64,000 nt of DNA from Lentimicrobiaceae bacterium (GCA_020636745.1 JACJXH010000002.1:124001-188000), one strand, 5' to 3'; shown: positions 7,994 to 17,315, counted from the first letter of the stretch. Made by a program: numbers and translations. The notes: generated from the letters alone by a model not told the origin.

Positions 7994-10900
7994 GTGCAAA
8001 ATCAATCAAAAATATTCCTGTTATTTTCTGGCAAACCCAAACTCTTTTGGGTTGTGCTTGTATTGGGTCTTATTTTTATTCAGCCTTCGCTTAAAGCACA
8101 GTTTTATAATGGTTCCCAGATGCCTTTTGGCAAGAGCAGGGTTCAGTATGGCGATTTTTTATGGACATATTACCGTTTTAATGACTTTGACACTTATTTC
8201 TATCTGAATGGGAAAGAATTAGCGGTATACACAGCCAGATATGCCAAACAAGTGCTGCCTGAGCTTGAAACCATGCTTGAAACCCGCATGACTGATAAAA
8301 TTCAGTTTATTATATTTAATTCTCTTACCGATTTAAAGCAGAGTAACATTGGCCTGGTGAGTGAGCAGGAATATAATATTGGAGGTATTACGCACATTGT
8401 GGCCAATAAGGTTTTTATTTATTTCGACGGGAATTATAAAAATTTTGAAAGGCAAATCAAAGCCGGAATGGCCAGAGCCTTGATTGACCAGACAATTTAT
8501 GGCGGATCGGTAGGAAGGCAGATAACCAATGCTACACTTATGAATATGCCTTCGTGGTATATTGACGGGCTGGTTTCATACCTTTCTGAAGAGTGGAGCA
8601 CCGAAATTGATAATGTGGTCAGGGATGGAATCCTCACAGGACGATACAGAAAATTTAATCATCTGAATGGAGAGGATGCCATATATGCTGGACACGCCAT
8701 TTGGAAATATATTGTTGATAAACATGGCAAGCAGGCCATACCCAATATTCTTTACCTGTCGCGGGTCAGTCGTAATGTCGAAACCGGTTTTCTTTATGTG
8801 CTTAACATCTCATTCAGAAACCTGGTAAAAGAATGGTATGCGGCGTATCAGGAACAATACAGGCGCAGCGACGATGGCCGCATGGAAATCGCCGGAAAAA
8901 CGGTTCAGAAAAAAGTAAAAAAGGATGTTAATTATGATAGGGTTAGACTGAGCCATAACGGGCAATATGTTGCATGGATTAGTAATCAGGCAGGTTTGGC
9001 CCGTGTGTGGATTTATGACACCCGGACCGGGAAAACACAAAGTCTTTACAGGCAGGGATTTCGGCTCGACGATAAAACGGATTTCTCATATCCGCTTATT
9101 GAATTTCATCCAAAACTCCCCATTGTTGCCATGATAACTGAAAAAAAGGGGGAAATCAGGTTTTACCAATTCAATCTTGAAACCGGGAAGAAAACATGGC
9201 AGTTTATTTATGGTTTTCAAAAGATTATTGACTTTTCGTATGCTGATGATGGCCGTGATTTTGTGATGTCAGCTATCAGGCGGGGGCAATCTGATATTTA
9301 TGTTTTTAATATTGCATCTTCGGCTTCTGAACAAATAACCAAAGACGCTTTCAACGATTTGAACCCTGTTTTTATCAACAACAGCAAACAAATTGTATTT
9401 AGCTCGAACCGAACAGATGACACCCTCAGGGATCAACCCAAAGTATTACAACCCGGGTTTCCTTCGTTTCATGATTTGTTTTTATACGACTACGCTAAAA
9501 AGGCAAAAGTTGTAAGGCGACTAACCAATACGCCGTATGTTGATGAATATCAGGCAAAAGAGTATAAACCCGGCTACTTGTCCTATTTGAGTGACAATAA
9601 TGGAATCAGTAACAGATATATTGCTGAATTTGACAGTGTGATTACTCATGTTGACACATCGGCACATTACCGTTATTATACACGTGATTTCCCGGTAACA
9701 GACTACAGCAGGAGTGTTGTTTCTCATGATGTTTCATATAATTCAGGGCAAATAGCTGAAATTATACACGCAGGTCAGCGGATGACCATTTATTTAGAAA
9801 ATCAGCCGGAACAATCACCGGAGCCTCCTGTAAAACCGGAGAAGACTGCATATATGGAGCAAAAATTGCTGCAGATGAGCACGCTTGAATCAGCACAGGT
9901 AAAGGAAGAGCTGGAGCAAAAGCAGCGGATTGCCCGTAAAAGATTTGTTAATGTATATAGTGATGAAATTGAAAACGAGGGAAATGGGTCTCCAACTGAG
10001 CAGTTGCAGGATGGCAAAAAAGCAGGGGCTGTTGTCATTGGCGATTCGCAGAGGAAAGAACTTTCAGAAACTCCGAAAGATGAATTTTCAATGCCCAAAC
10101 AGCGCAATTATAATGTTGAGTATTCTATCAACGAATTGGTAAGTCAGCTTGATTTTACCTTTTTAAGCTCATCATATCAGCCATTTTCAGGAGGAGGTGG
10201 CCCAATTTTCCTTACCCCCGGATTAAATGCATTTTTCAAGGTTGGACTGTCCGATTTGCTTGAAGATTACCGGATTGTAGCTGGTGTTAGGCTCGATTTT
10301 AACCTGGTTAATAACGAGTATGTGATAAGCATTGCTAATCTGAAGCACAGATTGGACAGGGAGATTTATTTTCACCGGCAATCTATTGAGCAAACCGATT
10401 TGTATTCTATTGTGCGCTATCGTATACATGAGTTGCATTATATTTTAAAGTATCCGTTTACTCCTTTGCTCAGTTTAAAAGGAACTTTTTCATTGCGCAA
10501 AGACAGGGCTGTATTCATGTCAACAGACCAATATAATTTAAGGCAACCCGATGTGAACAGGTATTGGGTTTCAGGCAAAGGTGAACTCACGTTTGATGCC
10601 ACCCGACAACTTGGATTAAATCTGCTTGATGGAACCCGATTTAAACTTTTTGGAGAATACTACCATCAGCTTGAAGGTGATAATAAAAACACCAACATGG
10701 TGGTGCTGGGATTTGACATCAGGCATTACCTGCCCATTCACCGTACTTTCATCTGGGCCAACAGATTTGCTACCAGCACATCATTTGGCAAAAGCCGGCT
10801 GATTTATTATATGGGAGGTGTTGATACATGGCTTACGCCGAAATTTACACGCGAAGCGCCTATTGACTATACTCAGAATTATGCTTACCAGACACTTGCC

Positions 10901-11299
10901 ACCAATATGCGCGGCTTTTATCAAAATGTGCGCAATGGCAATAGTTTTGCCGTTTTAAACTCTGAGCTGCGTTTCCCGGTTTTCCGTTATCTGGCCAATC
11001 GTCCGTTACGTAGTGATTTTCTCAATAATTTTCAGGTAGTCGCTTTTGGCGATTTGGGCACAGCCTGGACCGGCGCTACACCATATTCTGATGAGAATGC
11101 CCTTTTTACCCGGATTATTCAGCGTGGGCCACTGTTAATTACAGTTCGTGAACAGCGTCAGCCACTGGTTGGTGGAGTCGGATTCGGGGCGCGCACAAGG
11201 CTTTTGGGCTACTTTTTACGTGCCGACTACGCCTGGGGTATAGAGGATATGGTGGTTAACAAACCTGTATTTTATATCTCCCTCAGCCTCGACTTTTAA
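7994..11299 (+). CDS. Surface protein: degenerate gluzincin-like domain, TolB-like beta-propeller and C-terminal beta-barrel
   Basis: This 1101-residue exported protein starts with GTG, the only start codon after the in-frame stop at 7967 that keeps the signal peptide (hydrophobic core near residues 18-33, cleavage around LKAQ). Residues of about 60-290 resemble a gluzincin peptidase, including WYIDGLVSYLSEEW, but no HExxH motif is visible where expected, so it is probably non-catalytic. About 310-600 form WD40/TolB-like propeller blades (LSHNGQYVAWISN; FSSNRTDD). About 640-720 is a Glu/Gln-rich, possibly coiled linker. About 740-1101 has Omp85-like barrel strands ending in phenylalanine (YISLSLDF). 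An outer-membrane location is inferred. Bacteroidota relatives are usually called TolB-like; the function is unknown. Confidence 0.85.
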   Translation: MQNQSKIFLLFSGKPKLFWVVLVLGLIFIQPSLKAQFYNGSQMPFGKSRVQYGDFLWTYYRFNDFDTYFYLNGKELAVYTARYAKQVLPELETMLETRMTDKIQFIIFNSLTDLKQSNIGLVSEQEYNIGGITHIVANKVFIYFDGNYKNFERQIKAGMARALIDQTIYGGSVGRQITNATLMNMPSWYIDGLVSYLSEEWSTEIDNVVRDGILTGRYRKFNHLNGEDAIYAGHAIWKYIVDKHGKQAIPNILYLSRVSRNVETGFLYVLNISFRNLVKEWYAAYQEQYRRSDDGRMEIAGKTVQKKVKKDVNYDRVRLSHNGQYVAWISNQAGLARVWIYDTRTGKTQSLYRQGFRLDDKTDFSYPLIEFHPKLPIVAMITEKKGEIRFYQFNLETGKKTWQFIYGFQKIIDFSYADDGRDFVMSAIRRGQSDIYVFNIASSASEQITKDAFNDLNPVFINNSKQIVFSSNRTDDTLRDQPKVLQPGFPSFHDLFLYDYAKKAKVVRRLTNTPYVDEYQAKEYKPGYLSYLSDNNGISNRYIAEFDSVITHVDTSAHYRYYTRDFPVTDYSRSVVSHDVSYNSGQIAEIIHAGQRMTIYLENQPEQSPEPPVKPEKTAYMEQKLLQMSTLESAQVKEELEQKQRIARKRFVNVYSDEIENEGNGSPTEQLQDGKKAGAVVIGDSQRKELSETPKDEFSMPKQRNYNVEYSINELVSQLDFTFLSSSYQPFSGGGGPIFLTPGLNAFFKVGLSDLLEDYRIVAGVRLDFNLVNNEYVISIANLKHRLDREIYFHRQSIEQTDLYSIVRYRIHELHYILKYPFTPLLSLKGTFSLRKDRAVFMSTDQYNLRQPDVNRYWVSGKGELTFDATRQLGLNLLDGTRFKLFGEYYHQLEGDNKNTNMVVLGFDIRHYLPIHRTFIWANRFATSTSFGKSRLIYYMGGVDTWLTPKFTREAPIDYTQNYAYQTLATNMRGFYQNVRNGNSFAVLNSELRFPVFRYLANRPLRSDFLNNFQVVAFGDLGTAWTGATPYSDENALFTRIIQRGPLLITVREQRQPLVGGVGFGARTRLLGYFLRADYAWGIEDMVVNKPVFYISLSLDF

Positions 11300-11788
11300 T
11301 AGACCTTTTAGCTGTTGATAATCAGGCTGTAAAGAACCTGCAAACATTCTTAAATATCACATTTACAGCGACATATGAGTAAACACTTATAAGCAGCCAA
11401 ATTGTTAATAACTCAAGCCCTTTTGTGGAAATTTTTAATAGCGTCTCCTCCCAAACAATACCGACCTTTGCATTCCGGCAACACTCGCGCGGCTTTCAGC
11501 TTGAAATCTGATAATCAGTTTATTGATATACTAGTAAGAATCTGCCATCAATTTCAGCATTTTAATGCATCCGAAAAATAATTATCAAGATTATTACAAT
11601 TTCGGTTTCAGGCATTTACAACATAAAAGGGGCTTATTGTTAATAAGTCAATTTTGAGACCAATCATCGGCTGTTGTATCTTAGTCAATCTACTCCAAAG
11701 CGGAGAAATGACTTTTTAAAGTGCTGTAAAACAGTTAAATAGAATAGAGTCTGAACATATAACGCAAAACACTATTTAATCGGTAGCT
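11300..11788. other. 489-bp intergenic region upstream of nrdJ
   Basis: No protein or RNA gene was recognised. I looked for a cobalamin riboswitch (B12 box) because the downstream gene is B12-dependent, and did not see one. A candidate promoter lies at 11653-11684. A short AT-rich dyad (CTTATT 11633-11638, AATAAG 11642-11647) precedes it. No clear intrinsic terminator follows the upstream surface-protein gene. Confidence 0.6.
11653..11684 (+). promoter_or_regulatory. Candidate nrdJ promoter
   Basis: TTTG at 11653-11656 (within TTTTG) is followed after 20 bases by TATCTTAG at 11677-11684, one mismatch from TAnnTTTG. Spacing fits the Bacteroidota promoter. The predicted leader is about 100 bases. 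Confidence 0.4.
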
Positions 11789-14530
11789 ATGGATATCAAC
11801 CTGTTTGCCAATCTGGAAGAAATCAATGAAACGACTGAGAAAGAAAATTCAGCCAATCATTACAATCAAATGCTTGAACAACGCGTGCGACCTGTTGCTC
11901 CGGAAATAAAAGATGTTAAACCGGCACTCACCGAAAAAAAAATGGAAGAACAGTTATTTGCTGCTACTGAAGAAGTAGAGATAAAAAAAGAGAAGGAAAC
12001 CCCCAGGTCATATTCACATGAAGAAATTATGGAGAAAGCCACCGCTTATTTCAGCGGAGATACCCTGGCGGCTAATGTGTGGATGAATAAATATGCCCTG
12101 AAAGACAGCGATGGAATGGTGTATGAACTTACACCGGATGATATGCACCGCAGACTGGCATCAGAAGTTGCACGAATCGAAAGATCTTATCCGAATCCAA
12201 TCAGCGAGGAGGAGCTATATGAATTGTTTAAAGATTTCAGATACATCATTCCGCAAGGAAGCCCCATGGCTGGTATAGGCAACAATTTTCAGGTATCATC
12301 ACTTTCCAATTGCTTTGTTATTGGGGGCGACGGAAACTATGATTCCTATGGTGGAATTATGAAAATTGATCAGGAGCAGGTTCAATTAATGAAACGCAGG
12401 GGAGGTGTTGGTCACGATCTTTCACATATCAGGCCAACTGGTAGCCCCGTAAAGAACAGTGCACTGACCTCTACCGGCATTGTTCCTTTTATGGAGCGGT
12501 ATTCCAACTCCACCCGCGAAGTGGCACAGGATGGCCGCAGAGGAGCCCTGATGCTTACTATCTCAGTGAAGCATCCTGATGCCGAGCATTTTATTGATGC
12601 CAAACTGGAACAGGGCAAAGTTACTGGTGCCAATGTATCTGTTAAACTTGACGATGATTTTATGCGTTCAGTCATTTCAAGTACACCTTATCGCCAGCAA
12701 TATCCCATTTATTCTGATAACCCACTAAAAGAGCAGGAAATTGATGCCCTTGGGCTCTGGAATAAAATCATACACAATGCATGGAAATCAGCAGAGCCGG
12801 GCGTGTTGTTCTGGGATACTGTTATACGTGAGTCGGTACCGGATTGTTATGCAGATTTAGGTTTTAAAACACTCAGCACCAATCCTTGCGGTGAAATTCC
12901 ATTATGTCCGTACGATAGTTGCAGATTGCTGGCTATCAACTTGTTCAGCTATGTGGAAAACCCCTTTACGCCACAGGCTACTTTTAACTTCGATCTTTTT
13001 AGAATTCATGCTGCGAAAGCCTTGAGAATTATGGACGATATTATCGATCTTGAAACAGAGAAGATTGATGCCATTATCGGAAAAGTAAATGCTGATCCGG
13101 AAGATGACGAAGTAAAAAGAATTGAACGCAGGATGTGGGAAAACATCAAGGAAAAAACCTTGCTGGGCCGCCGCACGGGTATCGGAATTACGGCAGAAGG
13201 CGATATGCTTGCTGCTCTTGGCCTGCGCTATGGTTCTGACGAAGCAACAAATTTCTCGGTTGAAGTGCACAAAATTCTGGCAACAGAGGTTTATAATTCC
13301 TCTGCTGATTTGGCCGGCGAACGCGGACCTTTTCCAATTTACGACTTCGAACGTGAAAAAAATAACCCATTTATTCAACGTATCAGAGAATCTTCACCCG
13401 AAGTATATGAAAAAATGGCTGTTCAGGGTCGCCGCAATATTGCAATGCTCACCATTGCCCCAACCGGAAGTGTAAGTATTTGCACGCAAACCACTTCAGG
13501 TATCGAACCAGTATTTATGGTTAGCTACAAACGTCGCCGCAAAGTCAATCCTAACGACAAAAACGCAAATATTACTTTCGTGGATGAAATGGGCGATTCA
13601 TGGGAAGAGTACAATGTTTTTCATCCAAAATTTGTCGATTGGCTGAAAATCAATGGGTATGATCCTGAAAAAGTAAAGCTGTTTGATGAAAAAAGATTAA
13701 ACACACTTATTGAAAAGTCACCCTACTACAAAGCGACTTCCAATGACATTGATTGGGTTAAGAAAGTAAAAATGCAGGGTCAAATCCAGAAATGGGTTGA
13801 TCACTCCATCAGTGTAACGGTAAATTTACCCAAAGAAGCTACTGAAGAGCTGGTAAGTAAAGTTTATCAAACAGCCTGGGAAAGTGGCTGCAAAGGAATG
13901 ACCATTTACCGCGATGGTTCAAGGTCGGGGGTTCTCGTTAGTAATGAAAAGAAAGAAGAGAACACAAAATTCCGTGAAACAAAGGCACCAGTTCGTCCCC
14001 AGAAAATTGAAGCTGATGTTGTGAGATTTCAGAATGATTATGAAAAATGGATTGCAGTGATTGGCCTTTTGGATGGTAAGCCTTACGAGGTTTTTACGGG
14101 TAAAGCTGATGGTTTTTACCTTCCGCCCTGGGTTCAGAAGGGTTGGGTTATCCGCAACAAAAAAGAAGACGACGAAAGAGCAAGATATGATTTTCAGTTT
14201 CTGGATAAGGAAGGATATAAAGTAACAATTGAAGGCCTTTCCCGATCATTTAACAAGGAGTTTTGGAATTATGCTAAACTGATTTCAGGCATTTTGCGTC
14301 ATGGTATGCCATTACCTTTCCTGGTTAACCTGATTGAAAATCTGAATTTTGACAACGATAGCATTACCACATGGAAAAATGGCGTTATCCGTTCACTAAA
14401 ACGCTATATTCCTGATGGAACTACTGCCAATACCAAACAGGAGTGCCCCCAATGTAAAGAAAAGGACGGCCTGATTTATAAGGAAGGTTGTCTTACATGC
14501 AAACACTGCGGATATTCAAAATGCGGATAA
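11789..14530 (+). CDS. nrdJ: Adenosylcobalamin-dependent (class II) ribonucleotide reductase
   Basis: This 913-residue enzyme reduces ribonucleotides to deoxyribonucleotides using an adenosylcobalamin-generated radical, independent of oxygen. Key features are the first redox cysteine in SLSNCF (C175), the loop RRGGVGHDLSHIRP, the NPCGEIPL thiyl-radical cysteine (C367) and the phosphate-binding APTGSVS segment. A C-terminal zinc-ribbon-like tail carries CPQC and CKHC pairs that would re-reduce the active site. The first 70 residues or so are a charged, Glu/Lys-rich extension outside the catalytic core. It is transcribed alone. The B12 requirement matches the KamDE aminomutase encoded in the same window. 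Confidence 0.95.
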   Translation: MDINLFANLEEINETTEKENSANHYNQMLEQRVRPVAPEIKDVKPALTEKKMEEQLFAATEEVEIKKEKETPRSYSHEEIMEKATAYFSGDTLAANVWMNKYALKDSDGMVYELTPDDMHRRLASEVARIERSYPNPISEEELYELFKDFRYIIPQGSPMAGIGNNFQVSSLSNCFVIGGDGNYDSYGGIMKIDQEQVQLMKRRGGVGHDLSHIRPTGSPVKNSALTSTGIVPFMERYSNSTREVAQDGRRGALMLTISVKHPDAEHFIDAKLEQGKVTGANVSVKLDDDFMRSVISSTPYRQQYPIYSDNPLKEQEIDALGLWNKIIHNAWKSAEPGVLFWDTVIRESVPDCYADLGFKTLSTNPCGEIPLCPYDSCRLLAINLFSYVENPFTPQATFNFDLFRIHAAKALRIMDDIIDLETEKIDAIIGKVNADPEDDEVKRIERRMWENIKEKTLLGRRTGIGITAEGDMLAALGLRYGSDEATNFSVEVHKILATEVYNSSADLAGERGPFPIYDFEREKNNPFIQRIRESSPEVYEKMAVQGRRNIAMLTIAPTGSVSICTQTTSGIEPVFMVSYKRRRKVNPNDKNANITFVDEMGDSWEEYNVFHPKFVDWLKINGYDPEKVKLFDEKRLNTLIEKSPYYKATSNDIDWVKKVKMQGQIQKWVDHSISVTVNLPKEATEELVSKVYQTAWESGCKGMTIYRDGSRSGVLVSNEKKEENTKFRETKAPVRPQKIEADVVRFQNDYEKWIAVIGLLDGKPYEVFTGKADGFYLPPWVQKGWVIRNKKEDDERARYDFQFLDKEGYKVTIEGLSRSFNKEFWNYAKLISGILRHGMPLPFLVNLIENLNFDNDSITTWKNGVIRSLKRYIPDGTTANTKQECPQCKEKDGLIYKEGCLTCKHCGYSKCG

Positions 14531-14531
14531 G

Positions 14532-14568
14532 AAAAAGAAAGCCACCTTTTTAAGGTGGCTTTCTTTTT
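14532..14568. terminator. Strong bidirectional terminator after nrdJ
   Basis: A 17-bp perfect stem pairs positions 14532-14548 with 14552-14568 around a TTT loop; the GC core is GCCACC/GGTGGC. A/T-rich flanks give U-tracts in both directions. It lies between convergent genes and overlaps the stop codon of the minus-strand gene. Confidence 0.92.
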
Positions 14569-14965
14569 AAAAGTGTATCTTGTGGTAATCAAACTCCTGA
14601 TTTTCGCGGAAATACCGGATTTTAGCGGCCAACATCAAAAACACTTTTAAGTCGTGCCGGGTTAACCATTCGATTGCTTCTGCTTGTTGATGACAGGCGT
14701 CAGAAAATACCGCCAAAAAATAATGTTTATTGGCATTTAACCACGCATAAGCTTTTTTATCCTCATCAATGGCACTGTCAAGGGCTGCATAATGAGGAAA
14801 TCCATGTGTCATCAGCCAATGAAAGGCCTGTTCACTCCCTCTTATCGCACTGGAGAGGGCAGCCAGTTCAGGATAGCCATTTTTTAGCAGCCAGTTAAGA
14901 ATCTCTTCATTGCCGGTAAAGGTTTCGCCAAAAGCTATCAGTATTTTAACAGGATAATCCAGCAT
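14567..14965 (-). CDS. Uncharacterised protein of four helical repeats
   Basis: I do not recognise this 132-residue protein. It consists almost entirely of about four degenerate repeats of roughly 26 residues, each with a WL dipeptide followed by a hydrophobic/alanine-rich segment: EEILNWLLKNG, QAFHWLMTHG, AYAWLNANK and AIEWLTRHD, with AALSSAI, AALDSAI, AVFSDAC and LMLAAKI as the second halves. The spacing suggests paired helices stacking as a small alpha-solenoid. There is no signal peptide or membrane segment, so it is probably cytoplasmic. Its stop codon lies inside the terminator stem shared with nrdJ. Codon use looks like that of its neighbours. Confidence 0.7.
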   Translation of the reverse strand: MLDYPVKILIAFGETFTGNEEILNWLLKNGYPELAALSSAIRGSEQAFHWLMTHGFPHYAALDSAIDEDKKAYAWLNANKHYFLAVFSDACHQQAEAIEWLTRHDLKVFLMLAAKIRYFRENQEFDYHKIHF

Positions 14966-15091
14966 ATATATAAAGCGAAGGTTAAAACTATTGAGAATAG
15001 GGCAACACGTATTCAGCCGTTAGAGTTAAATTGACAAATTACTTCAATTGTTGTGTGTTTTTTCGAATTCCTTCAGGCATAAACCAGGGCA

Positions 15092-15337
15092 TTATATCTG
15101 GTCAATAAAGGCCGCCATTTGACGATCCTTTTCAGTTATCACATCTCCGGCGTCATGTGTTGAAAGTTTGACAGTAACCTTGTTGTAAATATTTGACCAT
15201 TCGGGATGGTGGTTCAATTTTTCTGCAATAAATGCAACCTGGGTCATAAAGGCAAATGCCTCGGAGAAATTACGGAACTGAAAGTTGCGTACCAATGAGC
15301 TTTTCCCTGTTTTGTTATCTGTAATTTCCTGCCACAT
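15092..15337 (-). CDS. phhB: 4a-hydroxytetrahydrobiopterin dehydratase (pterin-4-alpha-carbinolamine dehydratase)
   Basis: This 81-residue protein belongs to the PCD/DCoH family, which dehydrates pterin-4a-carbinolamine to recycle tetrahydrobiopterin and related pterins. The family signature is visible: EKLNHHPEW (H43, H44), a tyrosine seven residues after the tryptophan, LSTHDAG (H61) and a following aspartate. Length is at the short end of the family. The next gene on this strand, the radical SAM protein, lies upstream by 56 bases, so co-transcription is possible. No aromatic amino-acid hydroxylase is present in the window, so the role may be molybdopterin- or folate-related. Confidence 0.88.
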   Translation of the reverse strand: MWQEITDNKTGKSSLVRNFQFRNFSEAFAFMTQVAFIAEKLNHHPEWSNIYNKVTVKLSTHDAGDVITEKDRQMAAFIDQI

Positions 15338-15393
15338 TTTATTAAAGTTAAGGGTTTATACTGAAACAGGCAGCCTGAAATGAATGTTCATTC

Positions 15394-16173
15394 TCAGGCA
15401 AAAACCTCTGAGGCAATGCCGTAGCCCGAAAGTTTTAAAGCGATGGCATTTAGTTCATCTGCACTTATTTTTTCAAGCCCTTTTTCAGGTGTGCCTCTTT
15501 CGATGGGATATAGCATCACCAGTTTAGGCTTGATGTTGAGCAGATGACCAATCCACAGGTTGATTTCTTCTTCAGTTGTATTATCGATTTTAGCGCCGTT
15601 AACAACTCCTCTTACAAACAATGTTTGTATAACAAGGTTGCCCTTAAATGAGGCGAGTTGTTCCACAATTGATTCAATTTTTACAGGAGAAGCTGGCCGG
15701 TTTATCAGGTCAAACATTTCCTGGCTTCCTGCATCCAGTTTAAGTACATTATTATCCAATTTAAGCAAAGCTTCTTTCACTTTTGGTATATGCAGCCTCG
15801 TTGAATTGGAAAGTACTGTAATTAAAGCTTCAGGGAAATATTTATCTCTCAGAATGATGGTTTGGGCAATAATTTCAGGGAAGCCCGGGTGTATTGTAGG
15901 TTCACCATTTCCGGCAAATGTTATATTATCGGGTTGCAGGCCACCCTGGCTAAGCTCTTCAAAACGTAAAGCAAGTGCTTCTATAATTTTGGAAGCAGAT
16001 GGAATTTGCACTTTTTTATCCTGCTCTGCGTCAGTAAGGCCGCACTCGCAGTAAATACAATTAAATGTGCAGTATTTCATGGTTTCGGGGAGTAAGTTAA
16101 CCCCGAGTGAAACACCAAAACGGCGGCTTTTAACCGGTCCGAAAACAATATCATTAAACAAAAAACCAGACAT
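15394..16173 (-). CDS. Radical SAM protein (COG0731-like)
   Basis: This 259-residue protein has a radical S-adenosylmethionine domain with the 4Fe-4S motif CTFNCIYC (C35, C39, C42) and the AGNGEPTIHPGF segment of the SAM-binding barrel. The N-terminal FGPVKSRRFGVSLGVNLLP is typical of the COG0731 group, related to the TYW1-like Fe-S oxidoreductases. The product and substrate are unknown. A full promoter match lies 22 bases upstream, the best minus-strand promoter in this part of the window. Confidence 0.85.
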   Translation of the reverse strand: MSGFLFNDIVFGPVKSRRFGVSLGVNLLPETMKYCTFNCIYCECGLTDAEQDKKVQIPSASKIIEALALRFEELSQGGLQPDNITFAGNGEPTIHPGFPEIIAQTIILRDKYFPEALITVLSNSTRLHIPKVKEALLKLDNNVLKLDAGSQEMFDLINRPASPVKIESIVEQLASFKGNLVIQTLFVRGVVNGAKIDNTTEEEINLWIGHLLNIKPKLVMLYPIERGTPEKGLEKISADELNAIALKLSGYGIASEVFA

Positions 16174-16195
16174 AGAATAATTTTCTGCAAAACTA

Positions 16196-16226
16196 CAAAT
16201 TTAAACAAGTCAAACTGTGTGGCAAA
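16196..16226 (-). promoter_or_regulatory. Promoter of the radical SAM gene
   Basis: The minus strand carries TTTG (rc of 16223-16226, part of TTTTG), a 19-base spacer, then TAAATTTG (rc of 16196-16203). Both elements and the spacing match the Bacteroidota consensus. A second -7-like box, TAGTTTTG (rc of 16188-16195), sits directly downstream. Confidence 0.55.
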
Positions 16227-16295
16227 AGTGAGCATGTTCACCGGATATAAAGCAATAATTTTCAAATACGTACTCATTAGCCTCTTGTTTTAGAA

Positions 16296-16303
16296 TATAT
16301 TTG
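16296..16303 (+). promoter_or_regulatory. Candidate -7 box for the polyprenyl synthase gene
   Basis: TATATTTG matches TAnnTTTG and lies 29 bases before the ATG at 16333. No clear -33 TTTG is seen at the expected distance. Confidence 0.35.
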
Positions 16304-16332
16304 CAATCTGTTAAAATGAATAACTGCAAAAC

Positions 16333-17307
16333 ATGACTTCTCTGAATGAAATAAAATTACCGGTTGAGAAACATATCGCAGAATTTGAAAAGAAATTCAG
16401 GGAATCGATGAAAAGCTCTGTTCCGCTGCTTGATCGCATTACCGCTTATTTATTAAAGCGCAAAGGCAAGCAAATCAGACCTCTATTCGTGTTTCTTACA
16501 GCTGAAGTTTGTGGCGGGGTAAATGAAACAACTTACAGGGCTGCTTCGCTTATCGAGCTTTTGCATACTGCTACACTTGTGCATGACGATGTGGTGGATG
16601 ATTCCAATGAAAGGCGTGGCTTTTTCTCGTTGAATGCTTTATGGAAAAATAAAGTTTCGGTGCTGATTGGAGATTTTTTATTGTCGAAGGGATTGCTGCT
16701 GGCACTTCAAAATAATGATTTTGAATTACTCCGGATAGTTTCAGATGCTACCCGTGAAATGAGTGAGGGAGAACTGCTCCAGATTGAAAAAGCAAGGAGA
16801 CTGGATATAGAAGAGGATGTTTATTTTGAGATAATCAGAAAGAAAACAGCATCACTTATTGCTTCTTGTTGTGCCTGCGGGGCTGCATCGTCAGGTGCTG
16901 ATAATGACACCATCATGAAACTTCACCGTTTCGGAGAACTTACTGGTATAGCATTTCAGATAAAGGACGATCTGTTTGATTATAGTAAAAGTCTTGAAAC
17001 AGGGAAGCCTAATGGTATTGATATTAAAGAGAAAAAGATGACATTGCCCTTGATTTACCTGTTGAGCAATTCAGGCTGGGCCGAAAAGAGGAGAATTATT
17101 AATGTTGTTAAAAACAATAATGACAATCCCCAAAAGGTATCGGCACTGATTCAGCAGGTGAAGGATTGTGGCGGAATAGCATATGCCGAAAAACGAATGA
17201 TGCAATACCGGGATGAGGCGTTGCAAATGCTCTCAGAGTTTAATCCGGGGCCAGCCCGTGATTCTCTCGAAAAATTGGTGGTTTTTACTACTGAAAGAAA
17301 ACACTAA
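16333..17307 (+). CDS. Polyprenyl diphosphate synthase (octaprenyl-type)
   Basis: This 324-residue trans-prenyltransferase condenses isopentenyl diphosphate units onto an allylic diphosphate to make the side chain of respiratory quinones. The first aspartate-rich motif is DDVVDD (85-90), followed by RRG. The second is KDDLFDY near residue 217, and the IPP-binding KGKQIRP is near 44-50. Length fits octaprenyl/solanesyl synthases (IspB-like). The gene is convergent with a histidine kinase 8 bases downstream. Chain length cannot be set from sequence alone. Confidence 0.9.
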   Translation: MTSLNEIKLPVEKHIAEFEKKFRESMKSSVPLLDRITAYLLKRKGKQIRPLFVFLTAEVCGGVNETTYRAASLIELLHTATLVHDDVVDDSNERRGFFSLNALWKNKVSVLIGDFLLSKGLLLALQNNDFELLRIVSDATREMSEGELLQIEKARRLDIEEDVYFEIIRKKTASLIASCCACGAASSGADNDTIMKLHRFGELTGIAFQIKDDLFDYSKSLETGKPNGIDIKEKKMTLPLIYLLSNSGWAEKRRIINVVKNNNDNPQKVSALIQQVKDCGGIAYAEKRMMQYRDEALQMLSEFNPGPARDSLEKLVVFTTERKH

Positions 17308-17315
17308 GCATTTGA

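Noticed and set aside
7994..11299. Identification of this protein as a T9SS component such as Sov or PorU
   Set aside because: Sov is much larger, and PorU is a C25 protease; this protein has neither feature.
11300..11788. A cobalamin riboswitch upstream of nrdJ
   Set aside because: No B12-box-like conserved sequence could be found by eye; a covariance-model search would be decisive.
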